From Anagrus nilaparvatae (Eukaryota; Arthropoda; Insecta; Hymenoptera; Mymaridae): a DNA stretch of 64,000 nt. The translations under genes were made by a program, and so were the position numbers. The stretch lies in the NCBI GenBank assembly GCA_022575985.1, contig JAKSXM010000231.1:21552501-21616500 (forward strand), read 5' to 3'. Numbering within the stretch: position 1 is the first letter of the stretch; each line of letters begins with the position of its first letter. The notes under the pieces were generated by a model. It was not told where the DNA came from, made no database searches, and worked only from the letters and a program-made list of their open reading frames with translations. Shown piece after piece: positions 33,340 through 44,215 of the stretch.

Positions 33340-33610
33340 CGATTCCTATTCTACGGCTTCATTAATTGCTGAATCTTTGGTGCAGCGACTCAATCTACCA
33401 CGGGGACCGTGTAGAGTAGTAGGCAGTATTAAAACCTACACCAGAGGGCTAAGAGTAAGTAAAATTACTTCTCGTGTAGGTTGTCATATTTTTTACACAA
33501 TAATAGCTCTCATAATAGGGAAAGTTTCCTCCTATAAACCAAGGTCTTCTTCCTTTTTGTCCAAATGGACACATATTTCTCAATTAACTTTGGCCAGAGC
33601 CAGTGTTTAA
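33340..33610 (+). pseudogene. Bel/Pao C protease remnant
   Basis: The plus frame reads DSYSTASLIAESLVQRLNL then RGPCRVVG, resembling the retropepsin strand and following helix of Bel/Pao (LLDSGSTASFISE.LVQRL). The active-site DSG is DSY here. The same strand carries RT sequence from 35164 onward, so it is probably the same element. Confidence 0.5.
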
Positions 33611-33864
33611 AATAGAATATTTGTCTCTCGCGGTTCTCGTGTCTCAAGATCGACAATGGTCAAGCACGCGTAATTCGTTATTTTGACATCTTATGTAAAA
33701 ACTTATAACCGGTTTGTGTAAACACAACCTAAATGCATGGAACATGTTTACTTCCAAATGAGGACTAGATATAATACAAATGTTACTCAACATTACAATA
33801 CAATTTTCTATTGTTGTAATTTGTAATTATTACCTTACTAGTTGTTAAGATTCTAAACCCAAAC

Positions 33865-33995
33865 TATTTTGATTCCCTAAACCTGAATTATTATAAGTCC
33901 CTGAACCTGAATTATTCCAAGTCCCTAGATCGATATTATTCTAAGTCCATAAACCTGTATTATCCTAAGTCCTTAAGCCCAGATTTTTCAAAGTC
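33865..33995. repeat. 24-bp minisatellite in E1 (~5 units)
   Basis: Units of the form AAGTCCCTGAACCTGAATTA plus four bases, head to tail with substitutions. Confidence 0.75.
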
Positions 33996-34019
33996 TTTTA
34001 ATAGTATTTTATTTATTTA

Positions 34020-34275
34020 TATATACTTACCTAATTATTCTAAGTCTTATTTGACCCCCCCCTTAAATAGGACAAATTTGACCCCCCCCCCTTAAAAAGG
34101 ACAAATTTGACCCCCCCCCCTTAAATAGGACAAATTTGACCCCCCCCCCCCTTAAAAAGGACAAATTTGACCCCCCCTTAAATAGGACAAATTTGACCCC
34201 CCCCCCCCTTAAATAGGACAAATTTGACCCCCCCCCCCCCTTAAAAAGGATAAATTTGACCCCCCCCCCCCCTTA
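34020..34275. repeat. Poly-C minisatellite in E1 (~8 units)
   Basis: Units of AAATTTGAC, a run of roughly 7-14 C, then TTAAATAGGAC or TTAAAAAGGAC. Units differ mainly in C-run length and A/T at one site. On the other strand this is a series of G-runs. Confidence 0.85.
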
Positions 34276-34335
34276 ATTTTCAAGTTCTGAAGTACCCCCT
34301 CCCTATAAACATGTTCCATGTTAAAATCGCGCGCA

Positions 34336-34754
34336 TAAACCAGCGTCTTTTACCGCCCCTTTGCTGACCAAAGCCAGTCTTGCGACACGAGGAACAGATT
34401 AAACAAATTAATTTCTTATCAATTGTCTTTAATTAATTACTTATAATTGTCAAAAGTTTAATTATGTTTTTTAGTATTATTATTTATCAAGTTAACGTGT
34501 CCTTTCCAATTATTTGTGTTTCGTTAACTTATGAAATTATTTGAGAGAGGTAGCGTCAATAAGCAGTATTATTATTACTATTTTTCAATAAACTTGCATT
34601 TTATTAATTAAAAGAAAAGTGTTAATATTTATTGTCGCCTAATGATCCTGAACACGCCAATTATCAATGAGCCAATTAGCCAATATTTTTCAAACAGTTT
34701 TATTTCAAAATTTCTGTAAAATTAATTATAGGTACGGAGTTGTGCACTTTTGTT
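34336..34754. other. Spacer between E1 and E2
   Basis: AT-rich, no coding seen; the left 60 bp mirror 33630-33670 loosely. Confidence 0.4.
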
Positions 34755-35163
34755 TTAAGATGGAACATGTTCATTGGATATGATATCTCATCATGGAATC
34801 ATACAACATTCTTGTAAATTTTGTTCTGTTTTAATGGCTTGATGTGACATTACAACTCTGTATTCCTGAATAACATTCTTCACACTGGTACATTTGAAAA
34901 AGTTTGGGCACGGAGGGGGGGGTGAAAAACTGACGTTTTTAGGGAGGGGGATGAAGTGGACTTAAAATATTTTCGATTTAGGGGCTTAGAATAACTTGAA
35001 GTAGGAGTCAGGTCCTGATAACAACAATTTAGAATACTTTAAGTTTATGCACTTAGGATAGAATATATTTTAGGATTTATTGTAATTTCGGTTTTTGGAG
35101 TTATTACTATGATGAATAAACATGTTTCATGCTCGTTGGTTGTGTAGTTACACAAACCGATCA
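34755..35163 (-). mobile_element. E-family element, E2 (inverted, carries RT fragment)
   Basis: On the minus strand it starts ATCGGTTTGTGTAACTACAC at 35163 and ends GAACATGTTCCAT at about 34760, the reverse of E1 and E3. It includes GGACTTAAAATATTTTCG and G-run words matching E3. At 34786-34893 a 108-bp piece of Bel/Pao RT interrupts it; in E3 the flanking words are contiguous. Confidence 0.6.
34786..34893 (+). repeat. 108-bp Bel/Pao RT fragment captured in E2
   Basis: Matches 35515-35622 at 106 of 108 positions by eye (differences in TGGCTT/TGGCTC and CACACT/CACGCT). Confidence 0.85.
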
Positions 35164-36620
35164 TAAATTTTTCTTACCTGGACTGATTAATGCTGCTGAC
35201 GACGAACCTATTACGCAATTCACCACTTTCGATTGGATTCTTATGGGATCTTACGTTAAATCTGTTTCTGAGAATGACCTCAACGTGACGTCTTCTACAA
35301 ATGACAAACTCAATAAAAATTTTAAAAAATTTTGAGAAATCGAATCTGTTTCTTATGCTACAATCACATCATATTTTTAAAAGATGATCAAGACTGTGAA
35401 TCTCATTCTATTTACTCTAAAGACGAGTATTATCGACGAATATCAATATCTAAATCATCTTTTTATCATAAGTAATTTATCTACTTTTATTTTCGACAAT
35501 AACACATTTATATTTCTCATCATGGAATCATACAACATTCTTGTAAATTTTGTTCTGTTTTAATGGCTCGATGTGACATTACAACTCTGTATTCCTGAAT
35601 AACATTCTTCACGCTGGTACATCTTTGTAGTCGAACATTATTTTAATTATCATTTGTTCGCGAATGTTAAAATACGTGTATAAGGATTACATCACAAAAA
35701 TATATCAACAGATTCTTTATCATCCTCACGATCGTAAATTTCATCGCATTCTTTGGTGATGTAAGCCTACAGTGAAAAAAAAATTATTGGCCGAACGCCT
35801 AATTTCCAGTACAAACGTATTGCCTGTTTAGCGAGATCGATAAGGTCCTCAAACGAACTTGCGTTTCACGCGTTTGGAGAGGAGTCCCAACATTTTCTGT
35901 ATGTATTTTTTTGATTTCGATGATCAGGCCCCCACTCCAAACGTGTGAAACGCAAGTTTGTTTGAGGTCCAGAGCCCGTTTTCGTTGAAGACACTATACG
36001 CACGTAAAATCGAGGGCGTAAAGCCAATATTTTTTTTTCAGTGTGCTGATCTCTGTGAATTGAATAAGTTATGGATTTGGTCCTTCTGCGTATCAAGTTA
36101 TCAGATGGTCAAGATAACACCTGATAAAGCGCCTAGATATCATGATATTGCAAGTATCTTACTCGAAAACATGTATGTCAATGATTATCTGTTTGGTGCA
36201 AACTCAAAAGAAGAGATCAATATTTAAACAATTAACAGATCTGCTCATGGCGAGCGGTTTTCAGTTGCGGAAATAACTTTTCAATACTTCTAATCTCTTC
36301 AAACACATACCTATTGATTAGTTGCGAACTACCACAGATAATTTACAATTATTCTGTGGAAAGCACAAGCTTTTTGGTGACATTTGGCTTGACCCAAGTT
36401 TGACACTTTATCTTTCTCTTTAGAATATGATAACTCTAAAAGCAAAATTAATAAAAGAAGAGTCTTATCTTCTATCGATAAGTTGTATGATACTTTATTA
36501 TCAGATGTAAAATTTTCATGTAAACTCTTTGGGTCAAAAAAGTAGAATGGGAAAAGTTGCCTTTAGAATAAAATAATCTTTGGCTAAAATCTTCTGTTAC
36601 AATTAAAACCAGTCAATTAT
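35129..36620 (+). pseudogene. Bel/Pao C reverse transcriptase region, degraded
   Basis: Read left to right in shifting frames: FDWILMGSYV (pre-RT), FKKF then a stop where Trp is expected, then EIES and DDQDCESHSIYSKDEYYRR. HHGIIQHSC and SVFLNNILHAGT (35515-35625) open the palm, followed by DYITKIYQQILYHPHDRKF (the ADIEKMYRQI block, with the catalytic Asp strand altered). ILLENMYVNDYLFGANSKEE (36150-36210) is the YVDD box as YVND. LTDLLMASGFQLRK and DIWLDPSLT follow. Bel/Pao pol order is preserved, with many stops. A palindromic phrase at 35855-35965 (ACTTGCGTTTCACACG-like, inverted) interrupts it. Confidence 0.75.
35515..35622 (+). repeat. Source copy of the 108-bp RT fragment
   Basis: Lies in its natural place in the Bel/Pao C palm region; see 34786-34893. 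Confidence 0.85.
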
Positions 36621-36931
36621 ATATCTATTTGATGTGGACTGTATTGATACAATTGTGGTGTATACAAAATAGAGGATGATGATTTAAGCAACTTTTATTT
36701 AAGATATTTATAACTTTAACATAAATCAAATTGCATTAATTACAATTGAATAATATTTACATTACAATGAAGATGTGATTGACTGGAGCGCCAGAACTTA
36801 TGTTACAAATTTAAATAACTCACATGCTACAATTTCAAATATTATCCCACATAAATTATTTTATTTAAAAAGTAAATAATTTAATTTTATAAAATATTTT
36901 AAAATATTTAATAATTTTACAATAAATATTA
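36621..36931. other. AT-rich, nothing recognised
   Basis: No coding phrase; junction between Bel/Pao C and the R1-like LINE. Confidence 0.4.
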
Positions 36932-38254
36932 AACGGTGACGGTAGCCTAGTTCCAGATTATCTGAGTAATATACTCAGAGATTACCTCCGGGACCGATAC
37001 CTGCGCTGGGACACGCTCGATGGCACAAGAGGTAAAGTATTAAGCACAGACATAGCGCAGGGTTCAGTTCTAGGCCCTGATCTGTGGAATGCCTTTTACG
37101 ACGGCTTGCTAAATATTGAATTTCCGGATGGATGCTCCATGATCAGATACGCGGATGATGTTGCTCTAACCATAACAGCTCGATAGACAGAGGACCAGCA
37201 GAATACCTTGGATGAGGCAATGCGCCTTATCAATCGTTGGATGTCAGATCACGGACTCAAACTGGCAGTTTCGAAAACGGAGATTGTCCTTCTGACCCGG
37301 AGAAGGGTTGATACTATATTCAGCGTCAACTTTGATGACGGATGTAATCCCCTTATGATCCAGACCAAACCATCGGCCAAATATTTGGGAGTCTTCTTGG
37401 ATAACAAGTTGACCTACAATAGACAATTCCAGCAGGCCTCTGAAAAGGGTGGCCAAGTGACAAAGTCTCTCTCGTGGCTGATGACGAACATCAGCGGTCC
37501 CAGATCAGGGAAGAGGTGGCTGTTGATTACGACAGTCAAATCCATCTTGCTCTATGGTTCAGAGGTGTGGGCGGATAATGTACGCATAAAAAAGTACTGC
37601 AAGAAACTAAAGGCAGTACAGAGGCAGAGGGCACTTCGAATCGCTTGCTCGTACAAGATTGTAACAGAGCCAGCGATCCAGGTAGAGGCTCGGGTGATTC
37701 CATCGATCTGGTTGCCTTGGAAAGATCTATAACCGTGAGGAAGTAGAGCGCGACGTAGTTTTCGTTTACGCTCGCTCCCACAAAATGGAACGTTGGCAGT
37801 ATAGGTGGAATGGTGACCCGAGCGGACGATAGACACACAGCCTTATCATCGACTTGGAAAGCTGGATGAATCATGATCATGCGGAGGTAGACTTCTACCT
37901 CACACAGTTCCTAACTGGTCATGGTTATTTCCGCGATATGCTTTTCAAGTGGTACAAGGTGGAATCTTCAGAATGCTTGTATTGCCCGGGCGAGCCGGAC
38001 ACCGCTGAGCAAAACTTTTTTGGATGTCCTCACTTCGCGGAGGGACGACCGCCCTTCTATGAATGTATTCCAGAAGGAGGCGTCCCAGAAATGCTGCGCA
38101 GTACCTGAACTGGTACAGTGTCGCAGAGTACGTACGGGCGAAACTGATTAAAAAAAGGAGGAAGATTTCCTCTCGTAGGAAACTCTACTCCTTTACTGAC
38201 AGGGTATGTCGAATAAACCTACGAAATGCAGTAATAAAATCTGCACTATCATAG
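36932..38254 (+). pseudogene. R1-like LINE ORF2: RT palm to C-terminal knuckle
   Basis: The frame from 36932 reads VPDYLSNILRDYLRDRYL, DIAQGSVLGPDLWN and MIRYADDVAL (YADD catalytic box). There is a TAG near 37184, then open sequence 37208-37732 with WMSDHGLKLAVSKTEIVLL and KYLGVFLDNKL (thumb). After a frameshift at about 37732 come MERWQYRWNG-type sequence and a CCHC knuckle, CLYCPGEPDTAEQNFFGC. The tail ends near 38254. This is the half missing from the minus-strand R1-like copy at 30206-31690, but it is a separate insertion. One stop plus frameshifts leave it dead. Confidence 0.85.
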
Positions 38255-38720
38255 CTCTCAACTTATTTAATATGAATGGACCAAGTGGTTAAGTAAATAA
38301 ATGAAGTAGCTAATGACAATTTCAAACCACCATGGATTGTTTAAATGTAATGAACACAACGAGCTACTAAATACGACAAATTTGTGTCATAGGGTAAAAT
38401 ATAAGGATGCATTTCATAATGATGTAATAATGCACACAATAACCTACTCTTAATAAATTATCTTCAGCAGATGGATCTAAATTTAACAATATTTCTGTGG
38501 ACTCTAAATGTCCTGATTTTGATAAGGAAATAAATTTCTTATAGTAATATATATGATGAAACAAAAATATACGCATCTAAACCTTCCTGAGTTTCATAAA
38601 TATTACTACAAAATCAGTTATTGGCAAATAAATTATATTTGCATAATAACATTGATATTGTTTGAATAAGTAATTTAGATATAAATAAAAGACATAACTA
38701 TTATTATTATTATTATTATT
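38255..38720. other. AT-rich; weak ankyrin-like phrase on minus strand
   Basis: Minus-strand 38540-38450 reads FISLSKSGHLESTEILLNLD, which recalls one ankyrin repeat (the GHLE..EILL core). It stands alone and is flanked by stops, so it is not called a gene. An ATT microsatellite (38699-38720) marks the Bel/Pao D target. Confidence 0.3.
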
Positions 38721-39114
38721 TGTTTTGTAGTTTTATGATTATTTTAATAAATGAAAAATTAGACTGAATATCAAAGAACTCAATAATGAAAGGAGAAAAA
38801 CTGGATTTAATAAAAACACTTAATATTTCCACTGTTAAAAATAATGAATAATTTATTGTAGAAAGAGTTTAACTGATTAATATAACGTGTAATTTGCATG
38901 CCGGTCGCAAGAGAAGAGAGAGCTCTGAAAAAAGGCGCACGCTTCGTGCACATACATACACACAAGCATAAATTATCAAAATCGCCACTCTTTCTGTATT
39001 TTAATTATTATAAATTCAAACCACAACGACCAAGATAATATAAAAATTACTAATATTTTTATATACAGAAAAGGTGGTGAATGTATCAAATATAACCCGG
39101 TTTTCTCGCAAACA
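38721..39114 (-). repeat. Bel/Pao D 3' LTR (394 bp)
   Basis: Pairs with 54701-55105, lacking 11 bases (CTTCGTGCAC here against CTTCCGGGTCCGTGCGTGC there). Confidence 0.9.
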
Positions 39115-39132
39115 TACTCCCCGCCGTCGCAA
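39115..39132 (-). promoter_or_regulatory. Polypurine tract of Bel/Pao D
   Basis: The minus strand reads GACGGCGGGGAGTA directly before the LTR TG. Confidence 0.65.
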
Positions 39133-39356
39133 ATGCGACTAACAAACGCAAAAAAAAGAATTAATTTAAATTTTTTTTTTTTTTTATTAATTGATAAAGC
39201 ATATGAAATAAATAATACAACTAATTTGCGAATTACTAAATTTTCGATTTAAGTTAATATTCTTAATTACACATTAAATTAATTTTAAAATTTTTAAATT
39301 TGAATTTATCATTTGAATTTAATCTATTCCCTCGAAATAATGTCGAGTTTGTAACC

Positions 39357-39655
39357 ACGATAACTCTTTAACGACATTGCCAATTGACTTCAAAATTTCA
39401 CAGATGACCTCAATTGAGACAAAGAGGATCTGATTAAATTTGTGGCTCATTGGGTATGCACGTTTCGTAATAATACCGAAAAGACTGAATGCTAATCAAA
39501 AAATTACATTTTTTAAAATTTTTCTAAACGATAACTCTTAAACAATATTGCCGATTGACTTCAAAATTTCACAGATGATCTCAAATGAGACAAAGACAAA
39601 CTGATTAAATTTCTAACCCATTTGGTACACACGATAAAAAATAATAGAGAAAAAA
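39357..39655. repeat. 172-bp tandem repeat, ~1.7 copies
   Basis: ACGATAACTCTTTAACGACA at 39357 returns as ACGATAACTCTTAAACAATA at 39529, followed in both by GATTGACTTCAAAATTTCAC-like sequence. Such units are common inside non-autonomous Helitron-like elements (inference). Confidence 0.7.
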
Positions 39656-39830
39656 CTAACTCCACATAAAAAATAGCATTTTTTAAAATTTTATACGGAA
39701 AATTTCGATGTTTACGAAAAAAAAAAAAAATTTTTACATTATCTAGGGATATTCAAGAAAATTTAAAAACATTAAAAAAAAAAATATCGATTATATCACT
39801 TGCTGAATAAATAAATATCTTATATATATT
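39656..39830. repeat. Repeat unit K, first copy
   Basis: CTCCACATAAAAAATAGCAT, ATTTCGATGTTTACG, TATCTAGGGATATTCAAG and GCTGAATAAATAAATAT recur in order at 46970-47130 and 47145-47310. Confidence 0.75.
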
Positions 39831-40429
39831 AAAATGAAATAATTGAAAAAATTGACAATTTTTAATTTTACTGGACACGCATGTATGAAGAATTGTACGG
39901 ATGAAAATACATGAAAGTGGTTTTAAAGTAATTTTTAAAGAAATATCTCCAGACCTTTTTTTAATTTTTAAAAAATATTTAAATGATTTCGCAAAATAAT
40001 TTCATTTTTTTTCACTAAAACTAATTTTGCTCAGGATCTAAGAGGTTTTTTGAGACGAGGTTTAGTGCAAATTATTTCTTGGAAAAAATGCTGTCAATTT
40101 CACGGTTTTTTTTTTTTTTTTTTTTAATTTGAGCTCACGGTTCAGAGTTACAACTGTTTGAAGCTAAGAACTTCATAATTAAAAAAATTAAAAAGTGGAC
40201 ATTTTCATCACTTCAGATCTTGGAATGGATTGTATCAAAATGTAAAAACCAAGTTTCTTTGTATTTATTAAACACTTTTCTAATGCCACTTCTTTTTTTT
40301 TTAATTTCATTCATTCATTAAAGAGAAATATCAAAAAAACGACTTAGAGTCTAATTTTTTGAATTTTTTATTTTTTCATATTAAGGACAGCTCATATCCA
40401 TTTTTTATATGATTTTACATATTTAAATT
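39831..40429. other. AT-rich, nothing recognised
   Basis: No gene. Contains AGGTTTAGTGCAAATTATTT and long T-runs. Confidence 0.4.
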
Positions 40430-40600
40430 TAAAAATTTGAATGCTACCATTGCATAAAAATATATAAAATTAAAAAAATATTTAAATGCAATCATTGTAT
40501 AGAAATATTTGAAATTGCAACTTTTCTATAAAACAGGAGACTGTTATAAAAAAATTTATAATGGCGTATAGTTTCTAGTAAAGTCAATAAAAAAATAAGG
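40430..40600. repeat. TGCAATCATTGCATA satellite, left piece
   Basis: Units with ATGCAATCATTGTATAGAAA, ATAAAACAGGAGACTGTTAT and GTATAGTTTCTAGTAAAGTC. The array resumes at 42663, so the palindrome at 40601-42662 was inserted into it. Confidence 0.75.
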
Positions 40601-40961
40601 CTTTTAACATACGTCACGTGACTAGTAGCTATATAGTGTATTGGAAGAAAACAAACCATTTTTTAACATGTAGTTCTTATGGAAGCGGTTATTAAAATTA
40701 ATTTTTAAAAAATATTACTGATAGTTATTAAAAAGTGATTATAATTATAAATAAAGAAAACGTTATTTTACAAGAATAACAAAAAATTTTAATTATTTGT
40801 TACGTCTTTATTTTAAAAAAATTAAAAAAGATGGTGAAAAAGTTGTAGGTTATGCATATTTTTGGAGTGAAATCTTGTTTTTTTTATAAATTTACCTTTT
40901 TAAGTGTTGTTAATTAAATTATCTGATAATCTGGCAGCTATTAGCTTAGTAAATAATAGAA

Positions 40962-41257
40962 ATGTCCCTTAATTGTGCAGTATTTGAATGCAAAAGTTAT
41001 GGAAGTATGGAAGATGACCAAAAAAAAAGCAAAATTTTCAAAGTTTCCTGTTTCTGTAAATAGCAAATGTACAAAATATCACAATATTTTGAATACTTTT
41101 AATAAAAATACTGTGAATCTTGAAGAATTTAACAATCTAAGATTACAAAGGCAAAAAAAATGGGGATTCATGCTTTAAATCGAGCTGTGTCTTGAATGAA
41201 TCTTACATCAGCGATGCAAGAGTTTGTAGCTTGCATTTAATTTCTGGTGAATATTAA
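40962..41257 (+). pseudogene. THAP zinc-finger domain, left arm
   Basis: From ATG 40962: MSLNCAVFECKSYG (the first two zinc-binding Cys), a frameshift in a 9-A run, KFSKFPVSV, QRQKKWGFML (the invariant Trp), another frameshift, then SDARVCSLHLISGEY (the last Cys and His). This is the complete C2CH order of a THAP DNA-binding domain of about 90 residues. A splice-acceptor-like TTTTTAG and a short coding scrap (ALDFDVNNPDWVPNQKLGYD, about 41480-41560) follow. Both frameshifts are shared with the right arm, so decay came before arm duplication or has been homogenised. Confidence 0.75.
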
Positions 41258-42002
41258 TTCAATTTATGATCTTGTTTTTAAAGTTAAAGAGTTTCTTATT
41301 ATTGTTTTTAATATCTTTTTAGAATAAAGTGAAAGACTTTTTTGGAAAATTGATTCATTAGATACTTAATATCCAGTTTTATATGTTAGAATTTGTTGGC
41401 ATATATAATATACAATTTTCTTTTTTTCTAAATAATTGATTTTTCTGAATGGAATATTAACATATAATTAGAGGAAACTGCTTTAGATTTTGATGTGAAT
41501 AATCCAGATTGGGTGCCGAATCAAAAACTTGGTTACGATATAGGATTTGCAGTAAAATAAAACCTCCATGGAACTTATGAAACAAATTTTAATTCATAAA
41601 AGTATTTAATAAAAATAAATAAAAAATATATTATTAATAAGAATATATTCTAGATATAACACTCTTTTAACATTTCTTACATAATGTTCCATAAAGGTTT
41701 TTTTTTACTGCAAATCCTATATCGTAATCAAGTTTTTGATTCGGCACCCAATCTGGATTATTCATATCAAAATCTGAAACAGGTTCCTCTAATTCTATGT
41801 TAATATTCGATTCAGAAAAATCAATTATTTAGAAAAAAAGAAAATTGTATTTTATATATGCCAACAAATTCTAACATATAAAACTGGATATTAAGTATCT
41901 AATGAATCAATTTTCCAAAAAAGTCTTTCACTTTATTCTAAAAAGAAATTAAAAACAATAATAAGAAACTTTTTAACTTTAAAAACAAGATCATAAATTG
42001 AA

Positions 42003-42298
42003 TTAATATTCACCAGAAATTAAATGCAAGCTACAAACTCTTGCATCGCTGATGTAAGATTCATTCAAGACACAGCTCGATTTAAAGCATGAATCCCCAT
42101 TTTTTTTGCCTTTGTAATCTTAGATTGTTAAATTCTTCAAGATTCACAGTATTTTTATTAAAAGTATTCAAAATATTGTGATATTTTGTACATTTGCTAT
42201 TTACAGAAACAGGAAACTTTGAAAATTTTGCTTTTTTTTTGGTCATCTTCCATACTTCCATAACTTTTGCATTCAAATACTGTACAATTAAGGGACAT
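42003..42298 (-). pseudogene. THAP zinc-finger domain, right arm
   Basis: Mirror copy of 40962-41257, same length (296 bp), same 9-base homopolymer and same frameshifts. One substitution was noticed, ACA for GCA after the first zinc Cys. Confidence 0.75.
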
Positions 42299-42662
42299 TT
42301 CTATTATTTACTAAGCTAATAGCTGCCAGATTATCAGATAATTTAATTAACAGCACTTAAAAAGGTAAATTTATAAAAAAAACAAGATTTTACTCCAAAA
42401 ATATGCATAACCTACAACTTTTTCACCATCTTTTTTAATTTTTTTAAAATAAAGACGTAACAAATAATTAAAATTTTTTGTTATTCTTGTAAAATAACGT
42501 TTTCTTTATTTATAATTATAATCACTTTTTAATAACTATCAGTAATATTTTTTAAAAATTAATTTTAATAACCGCTTCCATAAGAACTACATGTTAAAAA
42601 ATGGTTTGTTTTCTTCCAATACACTATATAGCTACTAGTCACGTGACGTATGTTAAAAGCCT

Positions 42663-43530
42663 TATACAATTTTTTATAAAACAAGACAAATACAAAAAAA
42701 ATTTTAATGCAATCATTGCATAAAAATTTTTGAAATTAAAAAAATATTTTAATCCAATCATTGCATAAAAATTTTCTCAATACAATTATTGCATACAAAT
42801 ATTTGAAATTACAACTTTTCTATAAAACAGGAGACTGTTAAAAAAAAATTCATAATGGTGTATTGTTTCTGTTAAAGTCAATAAAAAAATACAATTTTCT
42901 GATAAAACAAGACAAATACAAAAAAAATTTTAATGCAATCATTGCATAAAAATTTTCTCAATGCAATTATTGCATACAAAAATTTGAAATTCCAACTTTT
43001 CTATAAAACAGGAGACTATTAGAAAAAAATTTATAATGGCGTATAGTTTCTGCTAAAGTCAATAAAAAATTTCAATGTTATCATTGCATAAAAAAATTTA
43101 AGAATACAATTTTCATACAAAACAAGACAAATACAAAAAAAAATATTAATGCAATCATTGCATAAAAATTTTTGAAATTACAAAAATATTTCAATGCAAT
43201 CATTGCATAAAAGTATTTGAAATTACAAAAATATTTCAATGCAATCATTGCATAAAAATGTATGAAATTCCAACTTTTCTATAAAACAGGAGACTATTAG
43301 AAAAAAATTTATAATGGCGTATAGTTTCTGCTAAAGTCAATAAAAAAATTTCAGTGCTATCATTGCATAAAAAAATTTAAAGATACAATTTTCATACAAA
43401 ACAAGACAAATACAAAAAAAATTTAAATGCAATCATTGGATTAAAATTTTTGAAATTACAAAAATATTTCAATGCAATCATTGCATAAAAATGTATGAAA
43501 TTCCAACTTTTCTATAAAACAGGAGACTGT
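42663..43530. repeat. TGCAATCATTGCATA satellite, main array
   Basis: Short units around TGCAATCATTGCATAAAAAT alternate with a longer block (ACAGGAGACTRTTA, ATAATGGCGTATAGTTTCTG, AAAGTCAATAAAAAA, AAACAAGACAAATACAAAAA), giving a higher-order period of roughly 240 bp. TGCAATCATTGCA is itself a near palindrome. Confidence 0.8.
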
Positions 43531-43534
43531 GTGT

Positions 43535-44215
43535 GTGTATTATCATCAGGGCCAAACCTGTGAACGAAATTATATAAAACCGGTGTCAAATTAAAGAAAA
43601 AATGTCCGCGAGTGACATAGGCCATAGTTTTGCGATTCAGCTATCGTACTTTTGGAGATATTTAATTTTTAGTGTTTTTGAACTTGATAAAATTTTTTAA
43701 AATTTTTAACAAAAAATAAAATATGAGACAATCGAAAAATTTTACTGTCACACTTTGTAGTATTCGATTTACCACTAATTCTTGCGTATTCTTCTAAATT
43801 TTTATTCAAAACGGAGGTATCTTTAAAATTTTATAAAATATTTTTGAAGCTGGTCGGAAAATTTTTTAAAATATTTTTACTTTTTGTGGTATTTATAATC
43901 ATCTATTTGTGGGCCTGTGTGTGTATGTGTTTCATCATCAGGGTCGAATCAATGTCAAAATGAAGTGTCAAAATATAGAAAAAAAGTCAGCGGGTGACAT
44001 AGGCCATAGTTTTGGAACTCAGTTATCGTACTTTTGGAGATATTCAATTTTTACTATTTTGGGAAAAAATAAAATTTTTTGAAAATTTGATTAAAAAGTG
44101 AAATAACTTCTAAATATGATAAAATTTTACTGTCAAAATTGGTATTACTCGATTCGGCACTAATTTATACGTATTCAGATAAATTTGCGTAAAAAACGGA
44201 CGCTTATTAAAAAAT
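43535..44215. repeat. Dispersed repeat D, third copy
   Basis: Same two-subunit layout as 2217-2955: ACCGGTGTCAAA, GTGACATAGGCCATAGTTTT, CAGCTATCGTACTTTTGGAG and TTTTTGAACTTGATAAAATT, then the second subunit from about 43925. Confidence 0.65.

Larger units (their letters stand above)
33703..34335 (+). mobile_element. E-family inverted-repeat element, E1
   Basis: Starts AACCGGTTTGTGTAA and continues to GCATGGAACATGTTT; ends AACATGTTCCATG at about 34328. Inside are a 24-bp minisatellite and a poly-C array. The start and end words recur in E2 and E3. Further inverted similarity outside (33630-33670 against 34355-34395) suggests that E1 lies in a larger inverted structure. No coding. Confidence 0.6.
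40601..42662. mobile_element. Long palindrome (foldback) with a THAP exon in each arm
   Basis: AAGGCTTTTAACATACGTCA at about 40602 is mirrored at 42661. Arms of about 0.96 kb are nearly identical by eye. The centre lies near 41630. Outside, the satellite repeat reads straight across if the element and a 2-bp AT are removed. Each arm carries the same broken THAP coding. THAP domains bind DNA in P-element-type transposases, so it is probably a P-like derivative. Confidence 0.8.

Noticed and set aside
37244..37880. Minus-strand frames
   Set aside because: Antisense to the R1-like RT, which carries YADD and thumb motifs.
38450..38540. Single ankyrin-like repeat
   Set aside because: One short phrase with no second repeat, flanked by stops; chance similarity cannot be excluded.
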